A DNA stretch of 64,000 bases from Ancylobacter polymorphus (GCF_022836935.1 NZ_CP083239.1:1054001-1118000); one strand, 5' to 3'. Counted from the stretch's first letter, positions 26,392-35,479 are shown. Made by a program: numbers and translations. The notes: generated by a model not told the origin, from the letters alone.

Positions 26392-26631
26392 TCAGCCTTC
26401 GACGAAGGGCTCGACCGACTTGGCCTTCACCACGAAGCGGTAGATGCCATACACGGCGAGCAGGGCGAAGGCGCCCTCGAAGATGAGTTCCCACATCAGG
26501 CTCGCCTGGAACAGGGCGGCAAGGGCCCAGCCGGCGGCAAGGCCGGCGCCGATCAGCTCGGCGCCCAGCAGGATGGCGGCGCTCACCACCGTGCTGACAT
26601 TGTCCCAGCGAATGCGTCGGCCCGTGCTCAT
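26392..26631 (-). CDS. Small membrane protein of unknown function
   Basis: A 79-residue protein with two hydrophobic helices (about 12-42 with the Ala/Gly/Leu-rich AAILLGAELIGAGLAAGWALAALF pattern, and 45-66) and a short basic/acidic tail. I do not recognise a named family. Codon use is like its neighbours. It is divergent from the GGT-family gene, 100 bases away, and lies upstream of the decarboxylase leader on the same strand. Confidence 0.6.
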   Translation of the reverse strand: MSTGRRIRWDNVSTVVSAAILLGAELIGAGLAAGWALAALFQASLMWELIFEGAFALLAVYGIYRFVVKAKSVEPFVEG

Positions 26632-26730
26632 CGCGTCCCAATCCGTCTACTTCGGCGGGCCGCAACCTGCTATGCCCGGCGGCGCGGGTCAAGCCGCCGC
26701 GCGGCGGCAGGGGCGCAGGTGGAGTGCGGA

Positions 26731-28320
26731 ATGGCTCACGATCAGGTTCACGAGAGCGCGCGCGCCGGCGCCGGCATGGTCGCCACGCCGCATCCGCAGG
26801 CGACCGAGGCCGGCCGCGCCGTGCTGGAAGAGGGCGGCAACGCCATAGAGGCCGCGCTCGCCGCCGCCGCCGCGCTGGGGATCGCCTGCCCGCATCTGGG
26901 CGGGCTCGGCGGTGACGGCTTGTGGCTGATTCGCGATCCCGCCGGGCGCGTCACCGTGATCGACGCCGCCGGCCCGGCGGGAGCGGGAGCCGACGCCGCT
27001 TTCTACCGGACACGTGACTTTGACGAGCTTCCCCGGTGCGGCGCGCTTGCCGCCCTCACCGTGCCCGGAACGGTTGGCGGCTGGATGCGGGCGCAGGAAG
27101 CCGCGCGCGCCCATGGCGGGCGGATGCCGATGCGGCGGCTGCTCGAATCGGCGCTGGAACAGGCCCGCACTGGGCACACCGTCTCGTCCGGCCAGGTCCG
27201 TGCCGCCGCCCGGGCACGGGTGGAACTCGACGCCGTGCTCGGCTTCCGCACCGCCTTTCTCGCGTCGGACGGCACGGTTCCGGAGGCCGGCACGCATCAG
27301 CCCTGCGCGCGATTGGCCGATACGCTGGAACATCTCGCCCTCGCCGGACTCAGCGATTTCTACCGGGGCGATGTCGCGCGCGAGATGGCGGCGGATCTAG
27401 AACGGGCCGGCAGCCCGCTCGCCCGTGCCGACTTCACCGCCTATGCCGCCCGCACCCGGCCGGCGCTCAGCGTGAAGCTGCCGGGCCTGACATTGTGGGC
27501 GCCGCCTCCGCCGATGCAGGGGCTGTTGACGCTGCTGACCCTCGCGCTGTTCAGCCGGCTCGGCATCACCGAGGCCGAAGGCTTCGCGCCCGTCCATGGC
27601 CTGATCGAGGCCGCCCGGCGAGCGCAGGCGATCGCCGCGCCGGCGCTCACCGATTCCATCGTGCTCAGCGCCGACCCGGCCGAGCTGCTCGCCCCGGAGG
27701 CGCTGGCGCGCGCAGCGGCGGGGATCGACCTCCGGCGCGCCGCGCCGGCCCCGCGCCGGCCGGCCCCAGACATTGGCGGCGCGTGGATCGGTGCGGCGGA
27801 TCGAAACGGCCTGGTGGTTTCCTGCGTGCAGTCGCTGCACGCGCCCTTCGGCTGCGGGCTGGTGCTGCCGGCGACCGGCGTGCTGATGAACAATAGCGGC
27901 GCCGCCTTCACGCTCGATCCGCGCGCCGTCGCCCCGCTGCAGCCCGGTCGCCGCCCGCCGGTGACGCTGAGCGCCGGCCTCGCGGTGCTGGCGGACGGTC
28001 GCGTCATCGGTCTTGGCAGCGGCGGCGACAGCCCGGCCCTGGCCGAGGCGCGCATTCTCAGCCGCTACCTCGCCGGCGCCCCGCTCGGGGCCGCGCTCGC
28101 CGCGCCGCGCTGGCGGCAGACCGACCGGCTGCTTCTGGAGGCGGGGTTTGACGAGCAGCTGGCCGACCGGCTGGCCGCCGCCGGTCACGATGTCGAGATC
28201 ATCGGCGTGCCATTTTCCGATGCCATGGGATGCGCCGGCGTGGTGGTGCGGCATCCCGGCGCGACGGGGCTGGAAGGCGCGCATGATCCGCGCGGCGAGG
28301 GCGGCGCGGACGGGGTGTGA
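26731..28320 (+). CDS. Gamma-glutamyltransferase family protein lacking the usual catalytic Thr
   Basis: A 529-residue Ntn-hydrolase-fold protein of the GGT family: MVATPHPQATEAGRAVLEEGGNAIEAALAAAAA at the N-terminus, GLGGDGLWLI, VPGTVGGW, and the later FGCGLVLPATGVLMNNSG block. In active GGTs the self-cleavage and nucleophile Thr sits in a T-T-H or D-T-x-W motif just before this block; here the segment reads PDIGGAWIGAADRNG, with Gly at about position 350. Self-processing would therefore be lost or altered. There is no signal peptide. The ATG at 26731 is preceded by GGAG. It is followed 63 bases later by phnM. Confidence 0.8.
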   Translation: MAHDQVHESARAGAGMVATPHPQATEAGRAVLEEGGNAIEAALAAAAALGIACPHLGGLGGDGLWLIRDPAGRVTVIDAAGPAGAGADAAFYRTRDFDELPRCGALAALTVPGTVGGWMRAQEAARAHGGRMPMRRLLESALEQARTGHTVSSGQVRAAARARVELDAVLGFRTAFLASDGTVPEAGTHQPCARLADTLEHLALAGLSDFYRGDVAREMAADLERAGSPLARADFTAYAARTRPALSVKLPGLTLWAPPPPMQGLLTLLTLALFSRLGITEAEGFAPVHGLIEAARRAQAIAAPALTDSIVLSADPAELLAPEALARAAAGIDLRRAAPAPRRPAPDIGGAWIGAADRNGLVVSCVQSLHAPFGCGLVLPATGVLMNNSGAAFTLDPRAVAPLQPGRRPPVTLSAGLAVLADGRVIGLGSGGDSPALAEARILSRYLAGAPLGAALAAPRWRQTDRLLLEAGFDEQLADRLAAAGHDVEIIGVPFSDAMGCAGVVVRHPGATGLEGAHDPRGEGGADGV

Positions 28321-28383
28321 GACGGCGGGGGAGCCTCCCCCGACTTCATCGAACGGTCACAACAACATGCGAGACGCGCCGCC

Positions 28384-29523
28384 ATGGACGTGATTCTCAC
28401 CAATGCCCGCCTTGTTCTGGAAGACCGCGTGATCGACGGCACGCTGGTCCATGGGGAAGGGCGCATCCGCGCGATCGACGAAGGCCGCTCGCATCTTCCC
28501 GCCGCCATCGACTGCGAAGGCGCCTTTCTCGCGCCCGGGCTGATCGACCTGCACACGGACGCGCTGGAAGGCCATTTCGTGCCGCGCCCGAAAGTGATCT
28601 GGCCGGATTCCCGCGCCGCCGCGCTGGCGCATGACGCGCAGATGGCCGCCTCCGGCGTCACCACCGTCTATGACGCCATCTGCGCTGGCGGCTTCGACCA
28701 GGCCAAGGCCGACCGCCGGGCGCTGTATGAGGTGATGCTGGACGCGGTCGATTCCGGCGTCGAGCGCAACCTGTTCCGCGTCGACCACCGCATCCATCTG
28801 CGCTGCGAGCTGACCGACCGCACCCTGCCCGATCTCGTCGACGCCGCGCTCGGTCGGCCGACCCTGGCGCTCGCCTCGCTGATGGACCACACGCCCGGCA
28901 CCCGCCAATGGCGCAATGTCGAGCATCTCAAGGTCTATCTCACCGGCATCGGCAAGAGCGGCGGCGATATCGACGCCGAGGTCGCCGACCGGATCGAACG
29001 CGCGCGCGGCGCGGTGGCGGAAAACTACCAGCGCATGGTGGCGCTGTTCGCCTCCTCCGGCCTCGTGCTGTCGAGCCATGACGACACCACGCCGGCCCAT
29101 GTCGACGAGGCGCTGGCGGCCGGCTGCACCATTTCCGAATTCCCCACCACGCTGGAGGCGGCGCGTGCCGCCCGCGCGGGCGGGCTCGCCACCATTGGCG
29201 GCTCGCCGAATGTGGTGCGCGGCGGCTCGCATTCCGGCGGCGTGTCGATGCGCGAACTCGCCCGCGAGGGCCTGCTCGACGCGCTCGCCTCCGACTATGT
29301 GCCGGCAAGTCTGCTGCAGGGGGCGCTGGCGCTGACCCGCACCGCCGATCTCTCCCTGCCCGACGCCCTCGCCCTCGTCACCGCCGCCCCGGCCCGACTC
29401 GCCCGGCTGGAGGATCGCGGGCGGCTGCACGAGGGCCTGCGCGCCGATCTCGTGCGCTTCCGCCTCGCGGAGGACACGCCGCGCATCGACGAGGTGTTCG
29501 TCGCCGGCCGGCGCGTGTTCTGA
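28384..29523 (+). CDS. phnM: Alpha-D-ribose 1-methylphosphonate 5-triphosphate diphosphatase
   Basis: Amidohydrolase-superfamily enzyme of the C-P lyase pathway, releasing pyrophosphate from the triphosphate intermediate. The family signature LIDLHTDALEGHFVPRPKVIW (about 56-75) supplies metal ligands, followed by DHTPGTRQW, SHDDTTPAHV and SPNVVRGGSHSG. The 379-aa length is normal. It leads a short run of phosphonate-linked genes (DUF1045, hexapeptide transferase), but none of the core lyase genes phnGHIJKL lies in the window. Confidence 0.94.
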   Translation: MDVILTNARLVLEDRVIDGTLVHGEGRIRAIDEGRSHLPAAIDCEGAFLAPGLIDLHTDALEGHFVPRPKVIWPDSRAAALAHDAQMAASGVTTVYDAICAGGFDQAKADRRALYEVMLDAVDSGVERNLFRVDHRIHLRCELTDRTLPDLVDAALGRPTLALASLMDHTPGTRQWRNVEHLKVYLTGIGKSGGDIDAEVADRIERARGAVAENYQRMVALFASSGLVLSSHDDTTPAHVDEALAAGCTISEFPTTLEAARAARAGGLATIGGSPNVVRGGSHSGGVSMRELAREGLLDALASDYVPASLLQGALALTRTADLSLPDALALVTAAPARLARLEDRGRLHEGLRADLVRFRLAEDTPRIDEVFVAGRRVF

Positions 29524-29537
29524 AAAAGGGGTCGTCC

Positions 29538-30281
29538 ATGACCGCGCAACCCAACCCCGCCGCCCCGCCGGCCGAGGCCGCCGCCCGCCCGGCGACGCCG
29601 CGCTACGCGCTCTACTTCGCCCCGCCGGCGCAGAGCCCGCTCTGGCGCTTCGGCTCCGCCGTACTCGGCTATGACGCGGAAGCCGGCACGCCGCCCGTGC
29701 CGCTGGCGCTGCGCCGCTTCGATGCCGCGCGCTGGAGCGAGATCACCGCCGAGCCCCGCCGCTATGGCTTCCACGCCACGCTGAAAGCCCCGTTCCGCCT
29801 CGCCCCCGGCCGCCGCGAAGCGGAACTCACCGCCGCCTGCGCCCGCTTTGCCGGCAACCGCGCCGGCTTTGCCTGCCCCGGCGTGACGCTGGCCAGCATC
29901 GGCCGCTTCCTCGCTTTGCGCCTCGCCGCGCCCAGCGCCGCGCTGGACCGGCTCGCCGCCGGCGCCGTGGCCGCGCTCGACGAATTCCGCGCGCCGATGA
30001 CCGAGGCCGAGCGCGAAAAGCGCCTGCGCGCGCCGCTCACCCCGCGCCAGCGGGAGTATCTCGACCGCTGGGGCTATCCCTATGTGCTGGACGATTTCCG
30101 CTTCCACATGACGCTCACCGGCCCGCTGGAAGACGAGGAGCGGGCATTGGCCGAAGCGGAACTGGCCGAGCATTTCGCCGCCAGCGGCGGCGACGGCCCG
30201 CTCATCGTCCGCGAAATCGCGCTTTACCGGCAGGAGACCGGCGCGTTCCGGCTGATCGCCCGCTTTCCCTTCGGCAGCTGA
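29538..30281 (+). CDS. DUF1045 family protein, phosphonate metabolism associated (2H phosphoesterase-like)
   Basis: A 247-residue protein with two histidine motifs of the 2H phosphoesterase fold: YGFHATLKAPF (about 76-86) and FRFHMTLTGPL (about 190-200). DUF1045 proteins regularly stand next to phnM and are thought to act on cyclic phosphate intermediates of phosphonate breakdown; the reaction is inferred. The N-terminal 20 residues are Pro/Ala-rich. It lies 14 bases after phnM with a GGGG-type ribosome site. Confidence 0.85.
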   Translation: MTAQPNPAAPPAEAAARPATPRYALYFAPPAQSPLWRFGSAVLGYDAEAGTPPVPLALRRFDAARWSEITAEPRRYGFHATLKAPFRLAPGRREAELTAACARFAGNRAGFACPGVTLASIGRFLALRLAAPSAALDRLAAGAVAALDEFRAPMTEAEREKRLRAPLTPRQREYLDRWGYPYVLDDFRFHMTLTGPLEDEERALAEAELAEHFAASGGDGPLIVREIALYRQETGAFRLIARFPFGS

Positions 30282-30296
30282 AGGCAGGTCCGACCC

Positions 30297-30914
30297 ATGG
30301 CACAGAAGCTCGGCCCGGCGCCGACCGTCGATCCCACCGCCGAGGTCACCCGCTCGACGCTGGGGCGCTATACCGAGGTGGGCCCGCGCACCCAACTGCT
30401 GGAAGTCGAGCTCGGCGACTATTCCTACGTGGTCAATGATTCCGACATCGCCTATGCGCGCATTGGCCGCTTCACCTCCATCGCCGCGATGACCCGGATC
30501 AACCCCGGCAACCACCCGATGCAGCGGGCCAGCCAGTCGCATTTCACCTACCGCGCCTCCGCCTATTTCGACGATGCGCAGGACGAGCCGGATTTCTTCG
30601 CCTGGCGCCGCGCCCAGCCGGTGAGCATCGGCCATGATGTCTGGATCGGCCATGGCGCCATCGTGCTGCCCGGCCGCCGCATCGGCGACGGCGCGGTGGT
30701 GGCGGCCGGCGCGGTGGTGACCAAGGATGTCGCGCCCTACACCATCGTCGCCGGCGTGCCGGCCAAGCCGGTGCGCGAGCGTTTCCCCGCCGCCATCGCC
30801 GCCCGGCTACAGGCGCTGGCCTGGTGGGACTGGGACCACGCGCGCCTGCGCGCCGCGCTGGAGGATTTCCGCACGCTCGCCATCGAGGCGTTTCTGGAAA
30901 AGCACGGAGGGTAG
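30297..30914 (+). CDS. Hexapeptide-repeat acetyltransferase, phosphonate metabolism associated
   Basis: A 205-residue left-handed beta-helix transferase related to chloramphenicol/xenobiotic acetyltransferases. The repeats are clear ([35 protein letters not shown], then [52 protein letters not shown]). A subfamily of such proteins is linked to phosphonate gene clusters, where it may acetylate aminoalkyl-phosphonates. The 15-base gap to the DUF1045 gene supports an operon. Confidence 0.87.
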   Translation: MAQKLGPAPTVDPTAEVTRSTLGRYTEVGPRTQLLEVELGDYSYVVNDSDIAYARIGRFTSIAAMTRINPGNHPMQRASQSHFTYRASAYFDDAQDEPDFFAWRRAQPVSIGHDVWIGHGAIVLPGRRIGDGAVVAAGAVVTKDVAPYTIVAGVPAKPVRERFPAAIAARLQALAWWDWDHARLRAALEDFRTLAIEAFLEKHGG

Positions 30915-30985
30915 GCACCGACCCGGCCACCCTTGCGCCGGCTGCGCCGCGCCGCTACGCCTTGGCGGCAACGCAGGAGAACGCC

Positions 30986-31966
30986 ATGGCCGCCAGCGCG
31001 CTTGATGTCGACGAGGTGCTCGCCCGCCGCCGGCTGCGGCGCAAGCTCGCCTTCTGGCGGGTGTTCGCGCTGCTGGTGGTTCTCTTCGGCGGGCTCGGCG
31101 CCTTTGCCTGGTGGAGCGACGGCGCGGTGCTGCCGCGCGCCTCCGCCCATGTCGCCCGCGTCACCATTGGCGGCGTCATCCGCAATGAGCGCGAGCGGAT
31201 CGAGATGCTTGAGGCGATTGGCAAGTCCGGCGCCAAGGCGGTGATCCTGTCGATCGACAGCCCCGGCGGCACGGTGGTCGGCTCGGCGGCGCTCTATGAC
31301 GCGCTGCGCCGGCTGGCGGAGAAGAAGCCGATCGTCGCGGTGGTGGGCGGCATGGCCGCTTCCGGCGCCTATATCGCCGCGCTCGGCGCCGATCACATCG
31401 TCGCGCCGCGCAACGCGCTGGTCGGCTCGATCGGGGTGATCTTCCAGTTCCCGAACTTCGCCGAGCTGATGAAGAATGTCGGCATCTCCTATGAGGAGAT
31501 CAAGTCGAGCCCGCTCAAGGCCGCGCCGAACATGTTCGATCCGCCGACCGAGGAGGCGAGGGCCGCCGTGCGCGCGCTGGTGGCGGACAGCTATGACTGG
31601 TTCAAGGGCCTGGTCGCGGAGCGCCGGCTGCTCGACCCAGACAAGCTCGCCCTCGCCGCCGACGGACGGGTGTTCACCGGCCATCAAGCGCTTCCCATGC
31701 GCCTCATCGACGAGATCGGCGACGAGCGCACCGGCCGCGACTGGCTGGCGCGCGAGAAGGGGATCGCCAAGGATCTTCCCATACGTGACTGGCACACGGA
31801 CCGCGCCGGCGACGAATTCGGCTGGCTGCACGCCCTCTCGGTGCGTCTGATGTCGTTGATCGGGCTTGAAGATATCGCCCGTCTCGTGGCAGATGCGGCG
31901 GGCGGGGCTGCGGAACAGGCCCGCCTTGACGGTCTTCTGGCCCTCTGGCACCCTCGCGGTGGCTAG
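30986..31966 (+). CDS. sppA: Signal peptide peptidase SppA (S49 serine protease)
   Basis: Membrane-anchored Ser/Lys protease of 326 aa that degrades released signal peptides. One N-terminal helix (about 22-42) is followed by the S49 domain. The nucleophile is the Ser in GGMAASGAYIAALGADHIV (about 126), the base is probably the Lys in KSSPLKAAPNMF, and NALVGSIGVIFQFPN is the conserved strand after it. GGAGA precedes the ATG at 30986; the frame extending to 30824 overlaps the previous gene and is ignored. A second S49 gene lies at 54531-55448. Confidence 0.92.
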   Translation: MAASALDVDEVLARRRLRRKLAFWRVFALLVVLFGGLGAFAWWSDGAVLPRASAHVARVTIGGVIRNERERIEMLEAIGKSGAKAVILSIDSPGGTVVGSAALYDALRRLAEKKPIVAVVGGMAASGAYIAALGADHIVAPRNALVGSIGVIFQFPNFAELMKNVGISYEEIKSSPLKAAPNMFDPPTEEARAAVRALVADSYDWFKGLVAERRLLDPDKLALAADGRVFTGHQALPMRLIDEIGDERTGRDWLAREKGIAKDLPIRDWHTDRAGDEFGWLHALSVRLMSLIGLEDIARLVADAAGGAAEQARLDGLLALWHPRGG

Positions 31967-31988
31967 ACGGGGCCAAGAGCTTCCAAAA

Positions 31989-31994
31989 TATAAA
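31989..31994 (+). promoter_or_regulatory. Probable -10 element of the ihfB promoter
   Basis: TATAAA inside the AT-rich stretch 31985-32000 (AAAATATAAATTTTTT), which stands out in GC-rich surroundings, 48 bases before the ihfB ATG. No strong -35 at a standard distance. Confidence 0.4.
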
Positions 31995-32041
31995 TTTTTT
32001 GGAGTACCGACGAGCCGAACGGAAAAGGGGCCGGGGCGTCG

Positions 32042-32335
32042 ATGATCAAGTCCGAATTGGTGCAGCGGATCGCCGAGGCGAATCCGCATCTTTATCAACG
32101 CGATGTCGAGAACATCGTGAATGCCATACTCGACGAGATCGTCGCGGCGCTCGGCCGCGGCGACCGGGTCGAGCTGCGCGGTTTCGGCGCCTTCTCCGTG
32201 AAGGCGCGCCCGGCCCGCACCGGGCGCAACCCGCGCACGGGCGAGCATGTGGATGTCGACGGCAAGGCCGTGCCCTATTTCAAGACGGGCAAGGAAATGC
32301 GCGAACGCCTGAACGATGGCGTCGACCTCGAATAA
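32042..32335 (+). CDS. ihfB: Integration host factor subunit beta
   Basis: A 97-residue nucleoid protein that bends DNA as a heterodimer with IHF-alpha. The order of features is standard: [30 protein letters not shown], then [29 protein letters not shown], whose Gly/Arg/Pro residues form the DNA-intercalating arm, and a final [11 protein letters not shown] helix. The LapA-like gene begins 22 bases after its stop. Confidence 0.95.
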   Translation: MIKSELVQRIAEANPHLYQRDVENIVNAILDEIVAALGRGDRVELRGFGAFSVKARPARTGRNPRTGEHVDVDGKAVPYFKTGKEMRERLNDGVDLE

Positions 32336-32357
32336 GGCTGACCCGAAGGGAGAAGTC

Positions 32358-32705
32358 GTGCTGCGTCGTCTACTGCTGATCCTCATCGTCCTGCCGGTCT
32401 CGGTGGGGCTCGTCATGCTCGCCGTGGCCAACCGCCATCCGGTGTCGCTGGTGATCGACCCGCTCACCGGGGCCGGCGGCTGGTCGGTGGAAGCGCCGCT
32501 GTTCCTCGTCATCTTCGCCGCGATGATCGTCGGCGTGGTGCTGGGCGGCGTCGCGGCGTGGTTCAGTCAGGGCCGCTACCGCAAGGCCGCCCGCCGCTCC
32601 GCCCGTGAGGCGCGCTCGGCCCATGCCGAGGTGGAAGAGCTGCGCGCCGCCCATCGCGACCCGGTGACGCGGCCGGTGCTCGCCCATCGTCGCGACGCGG
32701 CCTGA
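32358..32705 (+). CDS. LapA-domain (DUF1049) membrane protein
   Basis: A 115-residue inner-membrane protein with two hydrophobic helices (VLRRLLLILIVLPVSVGLVMLAVAN and PLFLVIFAAMIVGVVLGGVAAWF) separated by a short loop with NRHPVSLVIDPL, as in the LapA/YciS family, and a basic/coiled C-terminal tail (about 70-115). The GTG at 32358 is chosen because AAGGGAG stands before it and it makes the first helix begin at the N-terminus. An earlier in-frame start overlaps ihfB. Confidence 0.85.
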   Translation: MLRRLLLILIVLPVSVGLVMLAVANRHPVSLVIDPLTGAGGWSVEAPLFLVIFAAMIVGVVLGGVAAWFSQGRYRKAARRSAREARSAHAEVEELRAAHRDPVTRPVLAHRRDAA

Positions 32706-32717
32706 CGGAACCTTCCC

Positions 32718-33677
32718 ATGAGCGATGTGCGCTTCGTGTCGTCCGGCGAGATCGCCGGGCTGCTGACCTTTCCCGCGCTGATCGATGCGCTTGAGGCCGC
32801 CTTTCGCCGCCGCATCACCGTGCCGGTGCGCCATCACCACACCATGCCGCGCCCGGATGGCGACGCAACCGCGCTGCTGATGCCGGCCTGGACCAGCGAG
32901 GGCACCGAGGACGACGTGTACGGCACCAAGCTGGTGACCGTTTTTCCCGGCAACAGCGCCCGGGGCCTCGAAAGCATCACCGGGCTCTATCTGCTCAATT
33001 CCGGCGCCACCGGCCAACCGCTGGCGGTGATGGACGCGCGCACCCTCACCGTGTGGCGCACCGCCGCCGCCTCCGCGCTCGCCGCCCGCTACCTCGCGCG
33101 TGAAGATGCCTCAAGCCTGGCGGTGATCGGGGCCGGTGCGCTCGCGCCCTATCTCGCCCGCGCTCATGCCAGCGTGCGCCCGATCCGCACCATCACCATC
33201 TGGAACCGCACGCTCGCCAAGGCGGAAGCGCTGGCGGAAACCCTGCGTGCCGAGGGCTTCAATGCCACGGCCGAGGCCGATCGCGGCGCGGCCATTGCGG
33301 GAGCGGACATCGTCACGTCAGCCACGCTCTCGCCGCAGCCGCTGGTGGAAGGGCGCTATCTCGGCCCCGGCCAGCATGTCGACCTCGTCGGCGGCTTCAC
33401 CCCGATCATGCGCGAGGCCGACGACGAGGCGATCCGCCGGGCGCGCGTTTATGTCGATACCCGCGCCGGGGCCGGCAAGGAGGCGGGCGACATCGTCATC
33501 CCGCTGGCGAGCGGCGTGCTGGCGCCGGAGGACATCCAGGGCGATCTGTTCGAGCTGACCGCCGGCACCGCCAAGGGGCGCGGCAGCGCCGACGAGATCA
33601 CCCTGTTCAAATCGGTCGGCACTGCCATCGAGGACCTCGCCGCCGCCGAGCTGGTGTGGAAGGCGCTGAAGGGCTGA
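32718..33677 (+). CDS. Ornithine cyclodeaminase / mu-crystallin family protein
   Basis: NAD(P)-binding Rossmann-fold protein of 319 aa. The substrate-side segment has PVRHHHTMPR and YGTKLVTVFPGN, and the dinucleotide loop is AVIGAGALAPYLARAHA (about 136-152), followed by WNRTLAKAEALA. The family includes ornithine cyclodeaminase, alanine dehydrogenase and imine reductases, so the substrate is not certain. Genome context (lapA-like upstream, sulfate permease genes downstream on the other strand) gives no hint. Confidence 0.85.
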   Translation: MSDVRFVSSGEIAGLLTFPALIDALEAAFRRRITVPVRHHHTMPRPDGDATALLMPAWTSEGTEDDVYGTKLVTVFPGNSARGLESITGLYLLNSGATGQPLAVMDARTLTVWRTAAASALAARYLAREDASSLAVIGAGALAPYLARAHASVRPIRTITIWNRTLAKAEALAETLRAEGFNATAEADRGAAIAGADIVTSATLSPQPLVEGRYLGPGQHVDLVGGFTPIMREADDEAIRRARVYVDTRAGAGKEAGDIVIPLASGVLAPEDIQGDLFELTAGTAKGRGSADEITLFKSVGTAIEDLAAAELVWKALKG

Positions 33678-33704
33678 GGAGCCGGCGCCGCATCGGCCGC
33701 CTGC

Positions 33705-33744
33705 GTCCTTCGAGGCACGGCCGGGGCCGGGCACCTCAGGATGA
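33705..33744. repeat. REP-type palindromic repeat, family B (copy 1)
   Basis: Half-sites TCCTTCGAGG and CACCTCAGGATGAC flank a GC-rich centre. It lies between the convergent stops of the cyclodeaminase gene and cysW. The same motif appears at 50880-50922 and, inverted, at 50950-50989. Confidence 0.75.
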
Positions 33745-33752
33745 CGGGCCGC

Positions 33753-34655
33753 TCAATGCCCCGGCTTGCCCTGCGCCTTCACCCGCGCCGCGTCGAGCCG
33801 CTCAATGATCGCCTTCGCCACCAGCGTCACCAGCGCCACCAGGGTCAGCAGCGTCGCCACCGCGAAGGCGGCGACCGCGTTATTGTCCTGGTAGAGCAGT
33901 TCGATCTGCAGCGGCAGCGTGTTGGTCTGGCCGCGAATATTGCCCGCCACCACCGACACCGCACCGAATTCACCCATCACGCGCGCATTGCACAAGGCCG
34001 CGCCATAGAGCAGGGCGAAGCGGACATTGGGCAGGGTGACGAGGCGCAGGATGCGCCAGCCCCCCGCCCCCAGCGTTACCGCCGCCTCTTCCTCCTCCGA
34101 CCCTTGCGCGATCATCAGCGGGATCAGCTCGCGGGCGACGAAGGGGGCGGTGACGAACAGGCTGGCGAGGATGATCGCCGGCACGGCGAACATGATCTTG
34201 ATGTCGTGCTCGGCCAGCCAGGGCCCCAGCAGCCCCTGCGCGCCATAGACGAAGAGATAGGCGACGCCGGCGATGATCGGCGAAATGGAGAAGGGCAGTT
34301 CCACCAGCGCCACCAGCAGATTGCGGCCGGGAAAGCGGAACTTGGCGATGCACCAGGCCGCCGCGATGCCAAAGGCCACATTCACCGGCACAACGATCAG
34401 CGCGGTGAACAGGGTCAGGCCGATGGCGTATTGCGTGTCCGGCGCGGCGAAGGAGGCGGCATAGGCGGCCATGCCGTGCTTGAACGCCTCGACAAAGATC
34501 GCCAGCAGCGGCGCCACCAGCACCAGCGCGGTGACGAGCAGCACCCCGCCCACCAGCACGCGGCGCGTCGCCGGCCCGTCGCCGACGCGGATGCGGCCCG
34601 ACGCGGGCGCGGCGGCGGGGGGAAGGGAGGGGCCGGGAGACGGTTCGACTTCCAT
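33753..34655 (-). CDS. cysW: Sulfate ABC transporter permease CysW
   Basis: A 300-residue inner-membrane permease with six helices after a Pro-rich N-terminus. The coupling-loop EAA motif is EEEEAAVTLGAGGWRILRLVTLPNVR; NARVMGEFGAVSVVAGNIRGQTNTLPLQIE is the CysW signature. It pairs with CysT to import sulfate delivered by the binding protein. The ATG at 34655 follows the cysT stop directly. No ATPase gene follows it: the next gene is convergent. Confidence 0.93.
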   Translation of the reverse strand: MEVEPSPGPSLPPAAAPASGRIRVGDGPATRRVLVGGVLLVTALVLVAPLLAIFVEAFKHGMAAYAASFAAPDTQYAIGLTLFTALIVVPVNVAFGIAAAWCIAKFRFPGRNLLVALVELPFSISPIIAGVAYLFVYGAQGLLGPWLAEHDIKIMFAVPAIILASLFVTAPFVARELIPLMIAQGSEEEEAAVTLGAGGWRILRLVTLPNVRFALLYGAALCNARVMGEFGAVSVVAGNIRGQTNTLPLQIELLYQDNNAVAAFAVATLLTLVALVTLVAKAIIERLDAARVKAQGKPGH

Positions 34656-34657
34656 GC

Positions 34658-35479
34658 TCAATCCCCCGTGCCGATGCGGCGCTGCTGCCAGAGCTGAAGC
34701 ATGTTGACCAGGAACAGCAGGACGAAAGCAAAGCCCAGCAGCGTCGCGGCGATGGCGGCGGCCGCGGGGTAATCATATTCCTCGATGCGGATGAAGGTCA
34801 GCAGCGACACCACCTCGGTCTTCAGCGGCAGGTTGCCGGCAATGAAGATGATGGCGCCGAACTCGCCCAGCGAGCGGGCGAAGCCCAGTGAGGCGCCGGT
34901 GAGGAAGGCCGGCAGGATGGCGGGAAAGATGATGCGCGCGAAGATGCGCAGATCCGAGGCGCCGAGCGTCGCCGCCGCTTCTTCCACATCGGCCGCGAGA
35001 TCCTCCAGCACCGGCTGCACCGTGCGCACCACGAAGGGGATGGAGGTGAAGGCCATGGCGATGGCGATGCCGAGCGGGGTGTAGGCGACATCGATGCCGA
35101 GCGCCGCCAGCGGCCCGCCGAACCAGCCATTCTTCACGAACAGCGCGGAGAGGGCGAGGCCGGCGACGGCGGTGGGCAGCGCGAAGGGCACATCGACCAG
35201 CGCGTCGAGATAGCGCTTGCCGGGAAACTCGTAGCGCACCAGCACCCAGGCGAGGGCGAGGCCGTAGATGCAGTTGAACAAGGTCGCCAGCGCGGCGGTG
35301 GAAAGGGTGATGCGGAAGGCGGCCAGCGTGCGCGCCCCGCTCATAATGGCGAGATAGCGCTCCCAGCCGACATCCAGCGCCTGCCAGACCAGCGCGCCGA
35401 GCGGCAGCAGCACGATCAGGCTGAGATAGAGCACGGTGATGCCGAGCGAGAGCGAGAAGCCCGGTATGACGCGGTTCAA
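34658..35479 (-). CDS. cysT: Sulfate ABC transporter permease CysT (CysU)
   Basis: A 273-residue permease with six helices and the EAA loop DVEEAAATLGASDLRIFARIIFPAI. FARSLGEFGAIIFIAGNLPLKTEVVSLLTFIR is the CysT signature. The start is set at the TTG 35479, because AAGGAG lies exactly seven bases upstream and the resulting N-terminus (NRVIPGFSLSLGITVLY) matches the family; the in-frame extension to 35536 has no ribosome site. It is cotranscribed with sbp upstream and cysW downstream. Confidence 0.93.
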   Translation of the reverse strand: MNRVIPGFSLSLGITVLYLSLIVLLPLGALVWQALDVGWERYLAIMSGARTLAAFRITLSTAALATLFNCIYGLALAWVLVRYEFPGKRYLDALVDVPFALPTAVAGLALSALFVKNGWFGGPLAALGIDVAYTPLGIAIAMAFTSIPFVVRTVQPVLEDLAADVEEAAATLGASDLRIFARIIFPAILPAFLTGASLGFARSLGEFGAIIFIAGNLPLKTEVVSLLTFIRIEEYDYPAAAAIAATLLGFAFVLLFLVNMLQLWQQRRIGTGD

